Shown: piece after piece, positions 51,336-60,011 of the stretch
Layout: each line of letters starts with the position of its first letter
Position numbering within the stretch: position 1 is the first letter of the stretch
From: Pseudorhodoferax sp. Leaf267
Lineage (GTDB): Bacteria; Pseudomonadota; Gammaproteobacteria; Burkholderiales; Burkholderiaceae_C
Direction of reading: 5' to 3'
Length of the DNA stretch: 64,000 nt
Assembly (NCBI RefSeq): GCF_001422405.1
Contig: NZ_LMMV01000001.1
Span: 125,275 to 189,274, forward strand
Notes under the pieces: model-generated
Databases searched by the model: none
Told to the model about the DNA's origin: nothing
The model's input: only the letters and a program-made list of their open reading frames with translations
Translations under genes and position numbers: made by a program

Positions 51336-53135
51336 CTACTGCGTGAACTGCATCGCAGCCAGCCGCGCGTAAGTCCCACCCGCCGCTACCAGTGCTGCGT
51401 GCGTGCCTTGCTCGACGATGCGGCCCTGCTCCAGCACGACGATGCGGTCGGCCTGCTGCACGGTGGCCAGCCGGTGTGCGATGACCAGCGTGGTGCGGCC
51501 CTGCATGGCCGATTCGAGGGCCGCCTGCACCATGCGTTCGCTCTCGGCGTCCAGCGCGCTCGTGGCTTCATCCAGCAGCAGCAGCGGTGCGTTCTTGAGC
51601 ATGGCGCGCGCGATCGCGATGCGCTGGCGCTGGCCGCCCGACAGGCGCACGCCGCGCTCGCCCAGGAAGCTGTCATAGCCCTGGGGCAGGGCGCTGATGA
51701 AGTCGTGCGCGAACGCGGCGCGCGCGGCGGCCTCGACCTCGGCATCGCTGGCCTCGGGCCGGCCGTAGCGGATGTTCTCGCGCGCGCTGGTGGAGAACAG
51801 CACCGGGTCCTGCGGCACCAGGCCGATGCGCTCGCGCAGGTCGGCCAGCGCCAGGTCGCGCGTGGGCACGCCGTCCAGCAGGATCTGCCCGCTCCCCTGG
51901 TCGTAAAAGCGCAGCAGCAGCTGGAACACCGTGCTCTTGCCGGCGCCGCTGGCGCCCACCAGCGCCACGGTCTCGCCCGGCGCCACGTCCAGGCTGAAGT
52001 CGCTCAGCGCGGCCTGCCCGGGCCGCGAGGGATAGTGGAAGCCCAGCGCCTGGATCTGCACGCGGCTGCCCGCCGTGCGCGCAGGCGCCTGCACGGGTTG
52101 CGCCGGCGAGCTGATGGGCGAGCGGTTGTGCAGCAGCTCCATGAGCCGCTCGCTGGCACCGGCGGCGCGCAGCAGGTCGCCGTAGATCTCGCCCAGCACG
52201 GCGGTGGCGCTGGCCAGGATGATCACGTAGACGATGGTCTGGCTCAGGTGGCCCGCCGTGATGTCGCCGCGCATGACGGCCTGCGTGCCCTGAAAGAGGC
52301 CCCACAGCAGCGCGGCCGAGGTCGCGATGATGATGAAGGCCACCAGCACCGCGCGCGCCTTGGTGCGCCGCACGGCGGTGTGGAAGGCGCTCTGCGTCGA
52401 GGCCGAGAAGCGCGTCGCCTCGCGGCCCTCGGCCGCGTAGCTCTGCACGACCGGGATGGCATTGAGCACCTCGGCGGCGATGGCACTCGAATCGGCCACG
52501 CGGTCCTGGCTCGCACGCGACAGCTTGCGCACGCGCCGGCCGAACCAGACGCTGGGCAGCACCACCAGCACCAGGATGCCCAGCACCTGCGTCATCACAT
52601 ACGGGTTCGTCCAGACCAGCATGCCCAGCGCGCCCACGCCCATGACCAGGTTGCGCAGGCCCATGCTCAGCGAGGAGCCGACCACCGTCTGCACCAGCGT
52701 TGTGTCGCCCGTCAGCCGCGACAGCACCTCGCCGGTCTGCGTGGTCTCGAAGAACTCGGGGCTTTGCTGCACGACATGGGCGTAGACCGCGTTGCGCAGG
52801 TCGGCCGTCACGCGCTCGCCGAGCCAGCTCACGACATAGAAGCGCCCGGCCGAGAACAGGCCCAGCGCCGCCGCCACGGCGAACAGCTCGAAGAAGTGCG
52901 TGCGCAATTGCATCAGCCGCGAGCCGGCGTCCATGTTCGCGTCGCCGCGGATCAGCCCGTTGTCGATGAGGCTGCGCAGCGCCAGCGGGAACGCCAGCGT
53001 CGCGGCGGCCGCCAACACGAGGAAAAGCACTGCCAGCGCGATGCGCCCGCGGTAGGGCCGCAGGAACGGCAACAGCCCGCGCAGCGATTGCGGCGAGCCC
53101 TTGGCAGGCTCGGCCGGAGAAACGGAGGAAGACAT
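51336..53135 (-). CDS. ABC exporter (ABCB/MsbA-like half-transporter)
   Basis: The 599-residue half-transporter has six N-terminal membrane spans (ABC_membrane, about 25-305) and a C-terminal ATPase with GASGAGKST, Walker B LLLLDEATSALD, signature RLSGGQRQR and the H-loop VIAHRLATV. Homodimer expected. Substrate is unknown: lipid, peptide or drug. ATG at 53135 follows GGAGGA. It is divergent from the marR gene and its promoter overlaps that gene's operators. Confidence 0.9.
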   Translation of the reverse strand: MSSSVSPAEPAKGSPQSLRGLLPFLRPYRGRIALAVLFLVLAAAATLAFPLALRSLIDNGLIRGDANMDAGSRLMQLRTHFFELFAVAAALGLFSAGRFYVVSWLGERVTADLRNAVYAHVVQQSPEFFETTQTGEVLSRLTGDTTLVQTVVGSSLSMGLRNLVMGVGALGMLVWTNPYVMTQVLGILVLVVLPSVWFGRRVRKLSRASQDRVADSSAIAAEVLNAIPVVQSYAAEGREATRFSASTQSAFHTAVRRTKARAVLVAFIIIATSAALLWGLFQGTQAVMRGDITAGHLSQTIVYVIILASATAVLGEIYGDLLRAAGASERLMELLHNRSPISSPAQPVQAPARTAGSRVQIQALGFHYPSRPGQAALSDFSLDVAPGETVALVGASGAGKSTVFQLLLRFYDQGSGQILLDGVPTRDLALADLRERIGLVPQDPVLFSTSARENIRYGRPEASDAEVEAAARAAFAHDFISALPQGYDSFLGERGVRLSGGQRQRIAIARAMLKNAPLLLLDEATSALDAESERMVQAALESAMQGRTTLVIAHRLATVQQADRIVVLEQGRIVEQGTHAALVAAGGTYARLAAMQFTQ

Positions 53136-53167
53136 GGGCCGAGAGTGTAGTGGGGCTCTCGCAGGCG

Positions 53168-53215
53168 TTTGCCTGCGCAATCAAAGACTTGACAATATTT
53201 GCCTAGACAATTAAA
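53168..53215. promoter_or_regulatory. Paired MarR operator-like repeats
   Basis: Two near-identical 18-base repeats lie 30 bases apart (53168-53185 and 53198-53215). Each has the form TTTGCCT-N3-CAAT-N-AAA, and each core is near-palindromic (TTGCCTAGACAA in the second). They flank and overlap the -35 and -10 of the marR gene, and lie between it and the divergent ABC exporter gene. Repression of both sides by the adjacent MarR protein is likely. Confidence 0.6.
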
Positions 53216-53217
53216 TT
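53189..53217 (+). promoter_or_regulatory. Promoter of the marR-efflux operon
   Basis: A perfect -35 TTGACA (53189-53194) and a -10-like TAAATT (53212-53217) stand 17 bases apart, inside the operator repeats. Transcription would begin only a few bases before the ATG at 53225, so the mRNA has a very short leader. Confidence 0.6.
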
Positions 53218-53224
53218 GCGCCCC

Positions 53225-53746
53225 ATGAACGAGAGCATTGCCACTGCCAACCGCCCGAATTGCGGCGCGCCGCCAGCCACGTTTTACTCGGCCGAGGACT
53301 ACAACCCGGCCGACAGCGTGGGCTATCTGATGCGGCGCATTCTTTCGGCCGTGGCCGCGGCGGTAGAGCGCGAATTGGCCTCCACCGGCCTGACGCATGC
53401 GCAGTGGATTCCGCTGTTCAAGATGCATGTGAACGCTGGCGCCACGGTGGCCGAATTGGCGCGCCAGTGCGAGATGGATGCGGGTTCGATGACGCGCCTG
53501 CTCGACCGGCTGGAGGCCAAGGGCCTGTGCCGCCGCGAGCGCTCGTCCGAAGACCGCCGGGTCGTGAACCTGGCGCTGACACCGCAGGGCCGCGAAGTGG
53601 CCGAGCAGATCCCGGGCGCGCTGAGCCGCGTGCAGAACGCCTACCTGGCCGGCTTCGAGCGCGACGAGTGGTTGCTGCTCAAGAGCTTCCTCGGCCGCAT
53701 CCTCGACAACGCGCAGCCGCTTGGCTGTGCCGAAAAGAAATCATGA
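53225..53746 (+). CDS. MarR-family transcriptional repressor
   Basis: The 173-residue winged helix-turn-helix protein shows the MarR core (LTHAQWIPLFKMHVNAGATV, then CEMDAGSMTRLLDRLEAKG and a wing with RERSSEDRRVVNLALT). It likely represses the efflux operon it heads and is released by a phenolic or drug ligand. ATG at 53225; its stop overlaps the next gene's start (ATGA, 53743-53746). Confidence 0.92.
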   Translation: MNESIATANRPNCGAPPATFYSAEDYNPADSVGYLMRRILSAVAAAVERELASTGLTHAQWIPLFKMHVNAGATVAELARQCEMDAGSMTRLLDRLEAKGLCRRERSSEDRRVVNLALTPQGREVAEQIPGALSRVQNAYLAGFERDEWLLLKSFLGRILDNAQPLGCAEKKS

Positions 53747-55209
53747 ACAACGGTTCGAAGATCCCCATGCGCCGCCTGGGCGCCGCAGCCGCCGCAGCCG
53801 TCGCCGCTGGCGCCGCGCTGCTGCTGACGGCCTGCGCCAACCCGGCCGGCATCGCGCCGCAATCCAGCCTGCGCGAGGCCGCCTCACTCGGCGTCGTGGC
53901 CACGGTCGATGCCCAGCCCGCCGTCGCGCCAGACTGGTGGCGCGCGTTCGGCGATGCGCGGCTCGACCGCCTCGTCGACCAGGCCCTGGCGGGCAGCCCC
54001 AACCTGCGCCTGGCCCAGGCCCGCTTGTCGCGCGCCAACGCCGTGAGCGAGGTGGCCGACGCAGCCCTGTTGCCGCAGCTGGGCTTCGGGGCCGACCTGA
54101 CGCGCCAGCGCTACACCGAGAACGGTGCCGTGCCCGCGCCGTTGGCCGGCTCCGTGCGCGAGACCGGCACGCTGCAGCTGTCCAGCAGCTGGGAGATCGA
54201 TTTCTTCGGCAAGAACCGCGCGGCGCTCGAGGCGGCCATCGGCAGCGTGCGCGCGGCCGAGGCCGACGTGCAGGCCGCCCGCACCTTGCTGGCCAGCCAG
54301 GTCGTGCGCAACTGGCTGCAGCTCAGCCGCCTGCAGGACCAGCTGACGGTAGCCGAGCGCGCGCTGGCCCAGCGCGACGAGCAACTGCGCCTGGTGCGCG
54401 ACCGCGTGGACGCCGGCCTGGACACCCGGCTGGAGCTGCGCCAGGCCGAAGGCGGCCTGCCCGAGACGCGCCAGCAGATCGAAGCCCTGCGCGAGCAGAT
54501 GGCACTGGCCCGCAACGCGCTGGCCGCGCTCGTCGCGCGCCCGTTGGCCGAGCTGGACCTGGGCGCGCCCACGCTGGCCGCGCTGCGTGCGCCGGCCTTG
54601 CCCCAGGTGTTGCCGGCCGACCTGCTGGGCCGCCGTGCCGATGTGCTGGCCGCGCGCTGGCGTGTCGAGGCATCGGGCCAGGACGTGCGCTCGGCGCGCG
54701 CGCAGTTCTATCCCAACATCAACCTGAACGCGTTCGCCGGCCTGTCCAGCATCGGGCTGTCCAACCTGCTGCAAGCCGGCAGCCTGCAGTGGGGCATCGG
54801 CCCAGCATTGCGCCTGCCGATCTTCGACGCCGGCCGCCTGCGCGCCAACCTGCAGGTCAGGACGGCCGACCTCGACGCGGCCGTCGAGAGCTACAACGCC
54901 GCGGTCGTCGACGCCGTGCGCGAGGTCGCCGACCAGCTCGCATCCGCCCAGGCCATCACCGCGCAGCAGCGCGAGCAGCGCGCCGCGCAAGAGGCGGCCG
55001 AGGGCGCTTACGACATCGCCGTGCAGCGCTATCGCGCGGGCCTGGGCAACTACCTGAACGTGCTGAGCGCCGAGTCCTTCGTGCTGACGCAGCGCCGCCA
55101 GCAGGTCGATCTGGCAGCCCGCGCGCTCGACGTGCAGGCGCAGCTCGCGCGTGCATTGGGCGGCGGCGCCGTGGCCGACGCCGCGCCGTTCGCCAGCCTG
55201 GGCCGTTGA
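53743..55209 (+). CDS. Outer-membrane efflux lipoprotein (NodT/OprM family)
   Basis: The 488-residue protein has a lipoprotein signal (LLLTAC, Cys31) and two repeats of the outer-membrane factor fold (LAQARLSRANAVSEVADAAL ... VDAVREVADQLASAQ). It forms the exit duct of a tripartite pump with EmrA and EmrB below. Start overlaps marR (ATGA). Confidence 0.93.
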   Translation: MNNGSKIPMRRLGAAAAAAVAAGAALLLTACANPAGIAPQSSLREAASLGVVATVDAQPAVAPDWWRAFGDARLDRLVDQALAGSPNLRLAQARLSRANAVSEVADAALLPQLGFGADLTRQRYTENGAVPAPLAGSVRETGTLQLSSSWEIDFFGKNRAALEAAIGSVRAAEADVQAARTLLASQVVRNWLQLSRLQDQLTVAERALAQRDEQLRLVRDRVDAGLDTRLELRQAEGGLPETRQQIEALREQMALARNALAALVARPLAELDLGAPTLAALRAPALPQVLPADLLGRRADVLAARWRVEASGQDVRSARAQFYPNINLNAFAGLSSIGLSNLLQAGSLQWGIGPALRLPIFDAGRLRANLQVRTADLDAAVESYNAAVVDAVREVADQLASAQAITAQQREQRAAQEAAEGAYDIAVQRYRAGLGNYLNVLSAESFVLTQRRQQVDLAARALDVQAQLARALGGGAVADAAPFASLGR

Positions 55210-55248
55210 GCCCCACCGATCACACCCGTCACCGAACCGAGTCACGCC

Positions 55249-56592
55249 ATGAGCACCGAAACCGCACCCACCCCCGCCCCCGAAACCGCATCGCCCAAGC
55301 GCAGGAAAGCTCTCACGGCGATCGCCGCCGTGGTCGTCGTCGGCGGCCTGGGCCTGGCCGCCTACGAATGGCTGGTCGCCAGCCACTACGAGAACACCGA
55401 CAACGCCTACGTGCAGGGCAACGTGATCCAGATCACGCCGCAGATCGGCGGCACGGTCATGGCCATCCTGGCCGACGACACCGACTTCGTGAAGGCCGGC
55501 CAGCCGCTGGTCAAGCTCGACCCGGCCGATGCGCGCGTGGCGCTGGAGCAGGCCGAGGCCAACCTCGCGCAGGCCGTGCGCCAGGTGCGCACGCTGTACG
55601 CCAACAACGGCACGCTGGCGGCCCAGGTCGCGCTGCGCGATGCCGACGTGGTGCGCGCGCGCACCGAGATCGGCCGCACGCAGAGCGAGGTGGCGCGCGC
55701 CAACGACGACCTGAACCGGCGCCAGGCCTTGTCCGGCAACGGCGCCGTGTCGCGTGAGGAACTCAACCACGCGCAGACCACGCTGGCCAACGCCAAGAGC
55801 GCGCTGGCCGCGGCCCAGGCCGGCGTCGTCGCAGCCCAGGCCGGCGTGTCGGCCGCCAAGGAGCAGCTCTCCAGCAACCAGGCCATGACCGATGGCACGA
55901 GCATCGAGCAGCACCCCAGCGTGCAGGCCGCCGCGGCCAAGGTGCGCGAGGCCTACCTCGCCACCCAGCGCGCGACCTTGCCGGCGCCGGTCGACGGCTA
56001 CATCGCGCGCCGCACCGTGCAGCTGGGCCAGCGCGTGGCCGCCGGCACGCCCATGATGTCCGTCGTGCCGCTGAGCCAGGTCTGGGTCGACGCCAACTTC
56101 AAGGAAGTGCAGCTGCGCAACATCCGCATCGGCCAGCCCGTGCACCTGACGGCCGACGTCTACGGCAAGAAGGTCGAATACAAGGGCCATGTCGCCGGCC
56201 TGGGCGTGGGCACGGGCGCGGCCTTCGCGCTGCTGCCCGCGCAAAACGCCACCGGCAACTGGATCAAGGTGGTGCAGCGCGTGCCCGTGCGCGTGGCGCT
56301 GGACGCCGACCAGCTCGGCAGCAACCCGCTGCGCGTGGGCCTGTCGATGGACGTGACGGTGGACGTGACGCACAAGGAGGGCAAGTCGCTGGCCGACGCG
56401 CCACGCAGCGCGCCGCTGTCTGCCACGGCGGTCTACGCCTCCGACGAAAGCGGGGCCGACGCCCAGGTGCGCCGCGTGATCGCGGCCAACGTGGGCCGCA
56501 ACGCGGCACGCGTGCCGGCGGCGGCGGCGTCCGCGGCCTCGGTGCCGCTGGCGCAGGCGCACAGCGCCACGCAGACCGCGCAGCTGCATTGA
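55249..56592 (+). CDS. EmrA-type membrane fusion protein
   Basis: The 447-residue periplasmic adaptor has one N-terminal membrane helix (about 20-38) and a barrel-sandwich/HlyD-like region opening YENTDNAYVQGNVIQITPQI. A long coiled-coil hairpin follows (residues 95-225), then PAPVDGYIARRTVQLGQRV. It links the inner-membrane pump to the outer-membrane duct. The gene follows the outer-membrane factor gene by 39 bases. Confidence 0.93.
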   Translation: MSTETAPTPAPETASPKRRKALTAIAAVVVVGGLGLAAYEWLVASHYENTDNAYVQGNVIQITPQIGGTVMAILADDTDFVKAGQPLVKLDPADARVALEQAEANLAQAVRQVRTLYANNGTLAAQVALRDADVVRARTEIGRTQSEVARANDDLNRRQALSGNGAVSREELNHAQTTLANAKSALAAAQAGVVAAQAGVSAAKEQLSSNQAMTDGTSIEQHPSVQAAAAKVREAYLATQRATLPAPVDGYIARRTVQLGQRVAAGTPMMSVVPLSQVWVDANFKEVQLRNIRIGQPVHLTADVYGKKVEYKGHVAGLGVGTGAAFALLPAQNATGNWIKVVQRVPVRVALDADQLGSNPLRVGLSMDVTVDVTHKEGKSLADAPRSAPLSATAVYASDESGADAQVRRVIAANVGRNAARVPAAAASAASVPLAQAHSATQTAQLH

Positions 56593-56623
56593 TTTCGCAC
56601 TGACCCGCCACTGAGCTTCGCGC

Positions 56624-58189
56624 ATGTCTTCCCCTGCCACGCCCTACGTCGCGCCGGCCCCGCTCGAGGGCGCGGCCCGCACCTGGGGCACGATCGCGCT
56701 GTCGGCCGCGACCTTCATGAACGTGCTGGACACGTCGATCGCCAACGTGTCGCTGCCTGCCATCGCCGGCGACCTGGGCGTCAGCCCCAACCAGGGCACC
56801 TGGGTCATCACCAGCTTCGCCGTGGCCAACGCCATCGCCGTGCCGCTCACGGGCTGGCTGTCGCAGCGCTTCGGCCAGGTCAGGTTGTTCGTGGGCAGCG
56901 TGCTGCTGTTCGTGCTCGCGTCCTGGCTGTGCGGCCTGGCGCCCAGCATGTCCACGCTGATCGCGCTGCGCGCGCTGCAGGGCTTCGTGGCCGGGCCGAT
57001 GATCCCGCTGTCGCAGTCGCTGCTGCTGGCCAGCTACCCGCGCGCGCTGGCCGGCACGGCCATGGCCATGTGGGCGATGACCACGCTGGTCGCGCCCGTC
57101 ATGGGGCCGCTGCTCGGCGGCTGGATCACCGACAACATCTCGTGGCCCTGGATCTTCTACATCAACATCCCCGTGGGCCTGCTGGCCGCGTTCGGCGCCT
57201 GGCGCATCTACGCCAGCCGCGAGAGCGTGGTGCGCAAGCTGCCGATCGACGCCATGGGCCTGGCGCTGCTGGTGGTGTGGATCGGCTCGCTGCAGATGAT
57301 GCTGGACCTGGGCAAGGAGCACGACTGGTTCCACTCTAGCCTGATCGTCGGCCTGGCCGTGGTCTTCGTCATCGCGTTCGCCGTATTCCTGGTCTGGGAG
57401 CTGACCGAGAAGCACCCGGTCGTCGACCTCACGCTGTTCAAGCGCCGCAATTTCTGGACCGGCACGCTTGCCACCTCGGTGGCCTACGGCCTGTTCTTCG
57501 GCAACGTGGTGCTGATGCCGCTGTGGCTGCAGCAGTTCATGGGCTACACCGCCACAGACGCCGGCATGGTCACGGCGCCCGTTGGCCTGCTGGCGCTGAT
57601 CTTCTCGCCCATCGTCGGCAAGACCATCACCAAGGTGGACCCGCGCCGCTACGTCACGTTCGCGTTTCTGGTGTTCGGGCTGGTGCTGTGGATGCGCTCG
57701 CACTTCAGCACGCAGGCCGACATGCTGACCATCCTGATCCCCACGCTGGTGCAGGGCCTGGCGATGGCGTTCTTCTTCATCCCGCTGACCACGATCACGC
57801 TGTCGGGCATCGCGCCCGAGCGCATCCCCGCTGCCTCGGGCCTGTCGAACTTCGCGCGCATCACGGCCGGTGCCATGGGCACGTCGATCGCAACCACGGT
57901 GTGGGAGAGCCGGGCCGCGCTGCACCATGCACAGTTGTCCGAGTCCGTGCAGTTCGGCAGCGCCGCCACGCAAAGCGCACTACAGGTTTACCAGGCCGCT
58001 GGCATGACGGCCGAGCAGGCGCTGGCGCAGATCAACCGCCTCGTGGACCAGCAGGCCTTCATGCTCGCTGCCAACGACGTGTTCTATGCGTCCGCGGCGC
58101 TGTTCATGCTGTTGATTCCGCTGGTCTGGCTGACGCGGCCGCAGGCCCCCGCGGCAGGGGCTGCGGACGCGGCGGCCGGCGCGCATTGA
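56624..58189 (+). CDS. EmrB/QacA-type MFS drug efflux pump (DHA2)
   Basis: The 521-residue transporter has about 14 spans. Typical are the motif C-like region and the segments FMNVLDTSIANVSLPAIAGD and GNVVLMPLWLQQFMGYTATD. It likely exports hydrophobic drugs or uncouplers by proton antiport through the tripartite pump. Last gene of the operon; 214 bases with no gene follow. Confidence 0.93.
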   Translation: MSSPATPYVAPAPLEGAARTWGTIALSAATFMNVLDTSIANVSLPAIAGDLGVSPNQGTWVITSFAVANAIAVPLTGWLSQRFGQVRLFVGSVLLFVLASWLCGLAPSMSTLIALRALQGFVAGPMIPLSQSLLLASYPRALAGTAMAMWAMTTLVAPVMGPLLGGWITDNISWPWIFYINIPVGLLAAFGAWRIYASRESVVRKLPIDAMGLALLVVWIGSLQMMLDLGKEHDWFHSSLIVGLAVVFVIAFAVFLVWELTEKHPVVDLTLFKRRNFWTGTLATSVAYGLFFGNVVLMPLWLQQFMGYTATDAGMVTAPVGLLALIFSPIVGKTITKVDPRRYVTFAFLVFGLVLWMRSHFSTQADMLTILIPTLVQGLAMAFFFIPLTTITLSGIAPERIPAASGLSNFARITAGAMGTSIATTVWESRAALHHAQLSESVQFGSAATQSALQVYQAAGMTAEQALAQINRLVDQQAFMLAANDVFYASAALFMLLIPLVWLTRPQAPAAGAADAAAGAH

Positions 58190-58294
58190 CGGGCCTGGTC
58201 AGGGCTTTCCGTCAGTTTCACGTCAAGCTTGCCCGCGGGGCGACAGTGCCTGCGCAGGTTGCCTGAAAATGAGGCAATTTCGCAGTGCAGCATA

Positions 58295-58318
58295 GGCGTA
58301 ATCACTAGTGGTTGCGCC
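58295..58318. promoter_or_regulatory. 24-bp near-palindrome upstream of livG
   Basis: The left half GGCGTAATCACT (58295-58306) and right half AGTGGTTGCGCC (58307-58318) are reverse complements apart from two G/T-type mismatches per strand, which in RNA would be G-U pairs. The core CACTAGTG is perfect. It lies 86 bases before the livG TTG start, and looks like a dimeric regulator's operator or, in RNA, a stem. No promoter boxes stand out nearby. Confidence 0.45.
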
Positions 58319-58403
58319 CCATCCGCAACCGTACATTCGCCGCAGCGTACCGCCACCCGGCGGTGCTTGAACCCAACGGCTGGATGCGGAAGGCGCGGAC
58401 AAA

Positions 58404-59174
58404 TTGGCGGACATCATTCTGCAAACCAGTGACCTCACCAAAGAGTTCAAAGGCTTCACGGCCGTCAGCAAGGTCAACCTGGCGGTGCAGCGCGGCACGA
58501 TCCACGCACTGATCGGCCCCAACGGCGCAGGCAAGACCACCTGCTTCAACCTGCTGACCAAGTTCCTCGAGCCCACCACGGGCACGATCACCTTCAACGG
58601 CCACGACATCACGCGCGAGCGGCCGGCGCAGATCGCGCGGCGCGGCGTGATCCGCTCGTTCCAGATCTCCGCGGTGTTCCCGCACCTGAGCCTCATGGAG
58701 AACGTGCGGCTGGGGCTGCAGCGCAAGCTCGGCGTGTCCTACCACTTCTGGAAGAGCGAGCGCACGCTGGAGAGCCTGAACGAGCGCGCACTCGCGCTGC
58801 TGGACCAGGTGGGCCTGACCGACGTGGCGCACGAGATCACCGTGAACCTGCCCTACGGCCGCAAGCGCGCGCTGGAGATCGCCACCACGCTGGCCATGGA
58901 GCCCGAGCTCATGCTGCTGGACGAGCCCACGCAGGGCATGGGCCACGAGGACGTGGACCGCGTCGCGCAACTCATCAAGAAGGTCTCGCAAGGCCGCACC
59001 ATCCTGATGGTCGAACACAACATGGGCGTGGTCTCCACCATCGCCGACACCATCACCGTGCTGCAGCGCGGCGCCGTGCTGGCCGAAGGGCCGTACGCCG
59101 AGGTCTCGCGCAACCGCCAGGTCATGGAGGCCTACATGGGCACGACCGACGGTCAGTTGCAGGGAGCGCATTGA
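58404..59174 (+). CDS. livG: Branched-chain-amino-acid-type ABC importer ATPase (LivG-like)
   Basis: The 256-residue ATPase has Walker A GPNGAGKTT (about 38-46), Walker B LMLLDEPTQGMG and a Liv-type signature region (VNLPYGRKRALEIATTLA). TTG at 58404 is the only start near the N-terminus (ADIILQTSDLTKEF), with GGAAGG ten bases before. Together with livF below it forms the nucleotide-binding pair. The substrate may be amino acids, amides or an aromatic acid. Confidence 0.9.
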   Translation: MADIILQTSDLTKEFKGFTAVSKVNLAVQRGTIHALIGPNGAGKTTCFNLLTKFLEPTTGTITFNGHDITRERPAQIARRGVIRSFQISAVFPHLSLMENVRLGLQRKLGVSYHFWKSERTLESLNERALALLDQVGLTDVAHEITVNLPYGRKRALEIATTLAMEPELMLLDEPTQGMGHEDVDRVAQLIKKVSQGRTILMVEHNMGVVSTIADTITVLQRGAVLAEGPYAEVSRNRQVMEAYMGTTDGQLQGAH

Positions 59175-59175
59175 A

Positions 59176-59258
59176 TGACCCCCACGCTCCTCACTTCGTG
59201 TAGTTCGCTGCCCCCCGAGGGGGCGCGTGCCTCCCTTGGGGCGGCCCGGCGGGAGGCA
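59176..59258 (+). repeat. Intergenic repeat element with two hairpins
   Basis: The 80-odd bases between livG and livF hold GCCCCC/GGGGGC (59210-59215 with 59219-59224) and TGCCTCCC/GGGAGGCA (59228-59235 with 59251-59258). The composition and the CACTTCGTG and CCCCCGAGGGGG elements resemble an intergenic repeat that I associate with Comamonadaceae genomes. Only one copy is in this window, so repeat status rests on recall. Its end provides the livF Shine-Dalgarno GGGAGG. Confidence 0.5.
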
Positions 59259-59263
59259 CATTG

Positions 59264-59974
59264 ATGGCTACCCCCGCACTCGAAATCAAGGGCCTGCAAG
59301 CCTGGTACGGCGAATCGCATGTGCTGCACGGTGTCGACATGGTCGTGCAGCCCGGCGAGGTCGTCACGCTGCTGGGCCGCAACGGCGCCGGCCGCACCAC
59401 CACCATGCGCGCCGTGCTCGGCCTCACGGGCCGCCGCGAAGGCTCGGTGCGCATCAACGGCACCGAAACGGTGGGCATGGCCACGCACCGCATCGCGCAC
59501 CTGGGCGTGGGCTATTGCCCCGAAGAGCGTGGCATCTTCGCCAGCCTCTCGTGCGAGGAAAACCTGCTGCTGCCGCCCGCGCTCAAAGGCATGGGCGCCG
59601 GCATGTCGATCGACGAGATCTACACGATGTTCCCCAACCTCGCCGAGCGCCGCAACAGCCAGGGCACGCGCCTGTCGGGCGGCGAGCAGCAGATGCTGGC
59701 CGTCGCCCGCATCCTGCGCACCGGCGCCAAGCTGCTGCTGCTCGACGAGATCTCCGAAGGCCTGGCGCCGGTCATCGTGCAGGCACTGGCCCGCATGATC
59801 ACCATGCTGCGCGGCAAGGGCTACACCATCGTGATGGTGGAGCAGAACTTCCGCTTCGCCGCGCCGCTGGCCGACCGCTTCTACGTGATGGAGCACGGCC
59901 GCATGGTCGAGCACTTCGCGGCCGCAGAACTCGAACAGAAGATGCCGGTGCTCAACGAGCTGCTGGGCGTCTGA
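59264..59974 (+). CDS. livF: Branched-chain-amino-acid-type ABC importer ATPase (LivF-like)
   Basis: The 236-residue ATPase has LivF family length and segments (LHGVDMVVQPGEVVTLLGRN; signature RLSGGEQQMLAVAR; LLLLDEISEGLAP). The Walker A reads GRNGAGRTT: the invariant Lys is Arg44 (codon CGC). That may lower or abolish ATP hydrolysis at this site, although related LivF proteins may carry the same change. ATG at 59264 has GGGAGG from the repeat; TTG at 59261 is the alternative. Confidence 0.9.
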   Translation: MATPALEIKGLQAWYGESHVLHGVDMVVQPGEVVTLLGRNGAGRTTTMRAVLGLTGRREGSVRINGTETVGMATHRIAHLGVGYCPEERGIFASLSCEENLLLPPALKGMGAGMSIDEIYTMFPNLAERRNSQGTRLSGGEQQMLAVARILRTGAKLLLLDEISEGLAPVIVQALARMITMLRGKGYTIVMVEQNFRFAAPLADRFYVMEHGRMVEHFAAAELEQKMPVLNELLGV

Positions 59975-60011
59975 CGCCTTTCCCTTGACCGCAACCCCCC
60001 AGGAGTCCTCC

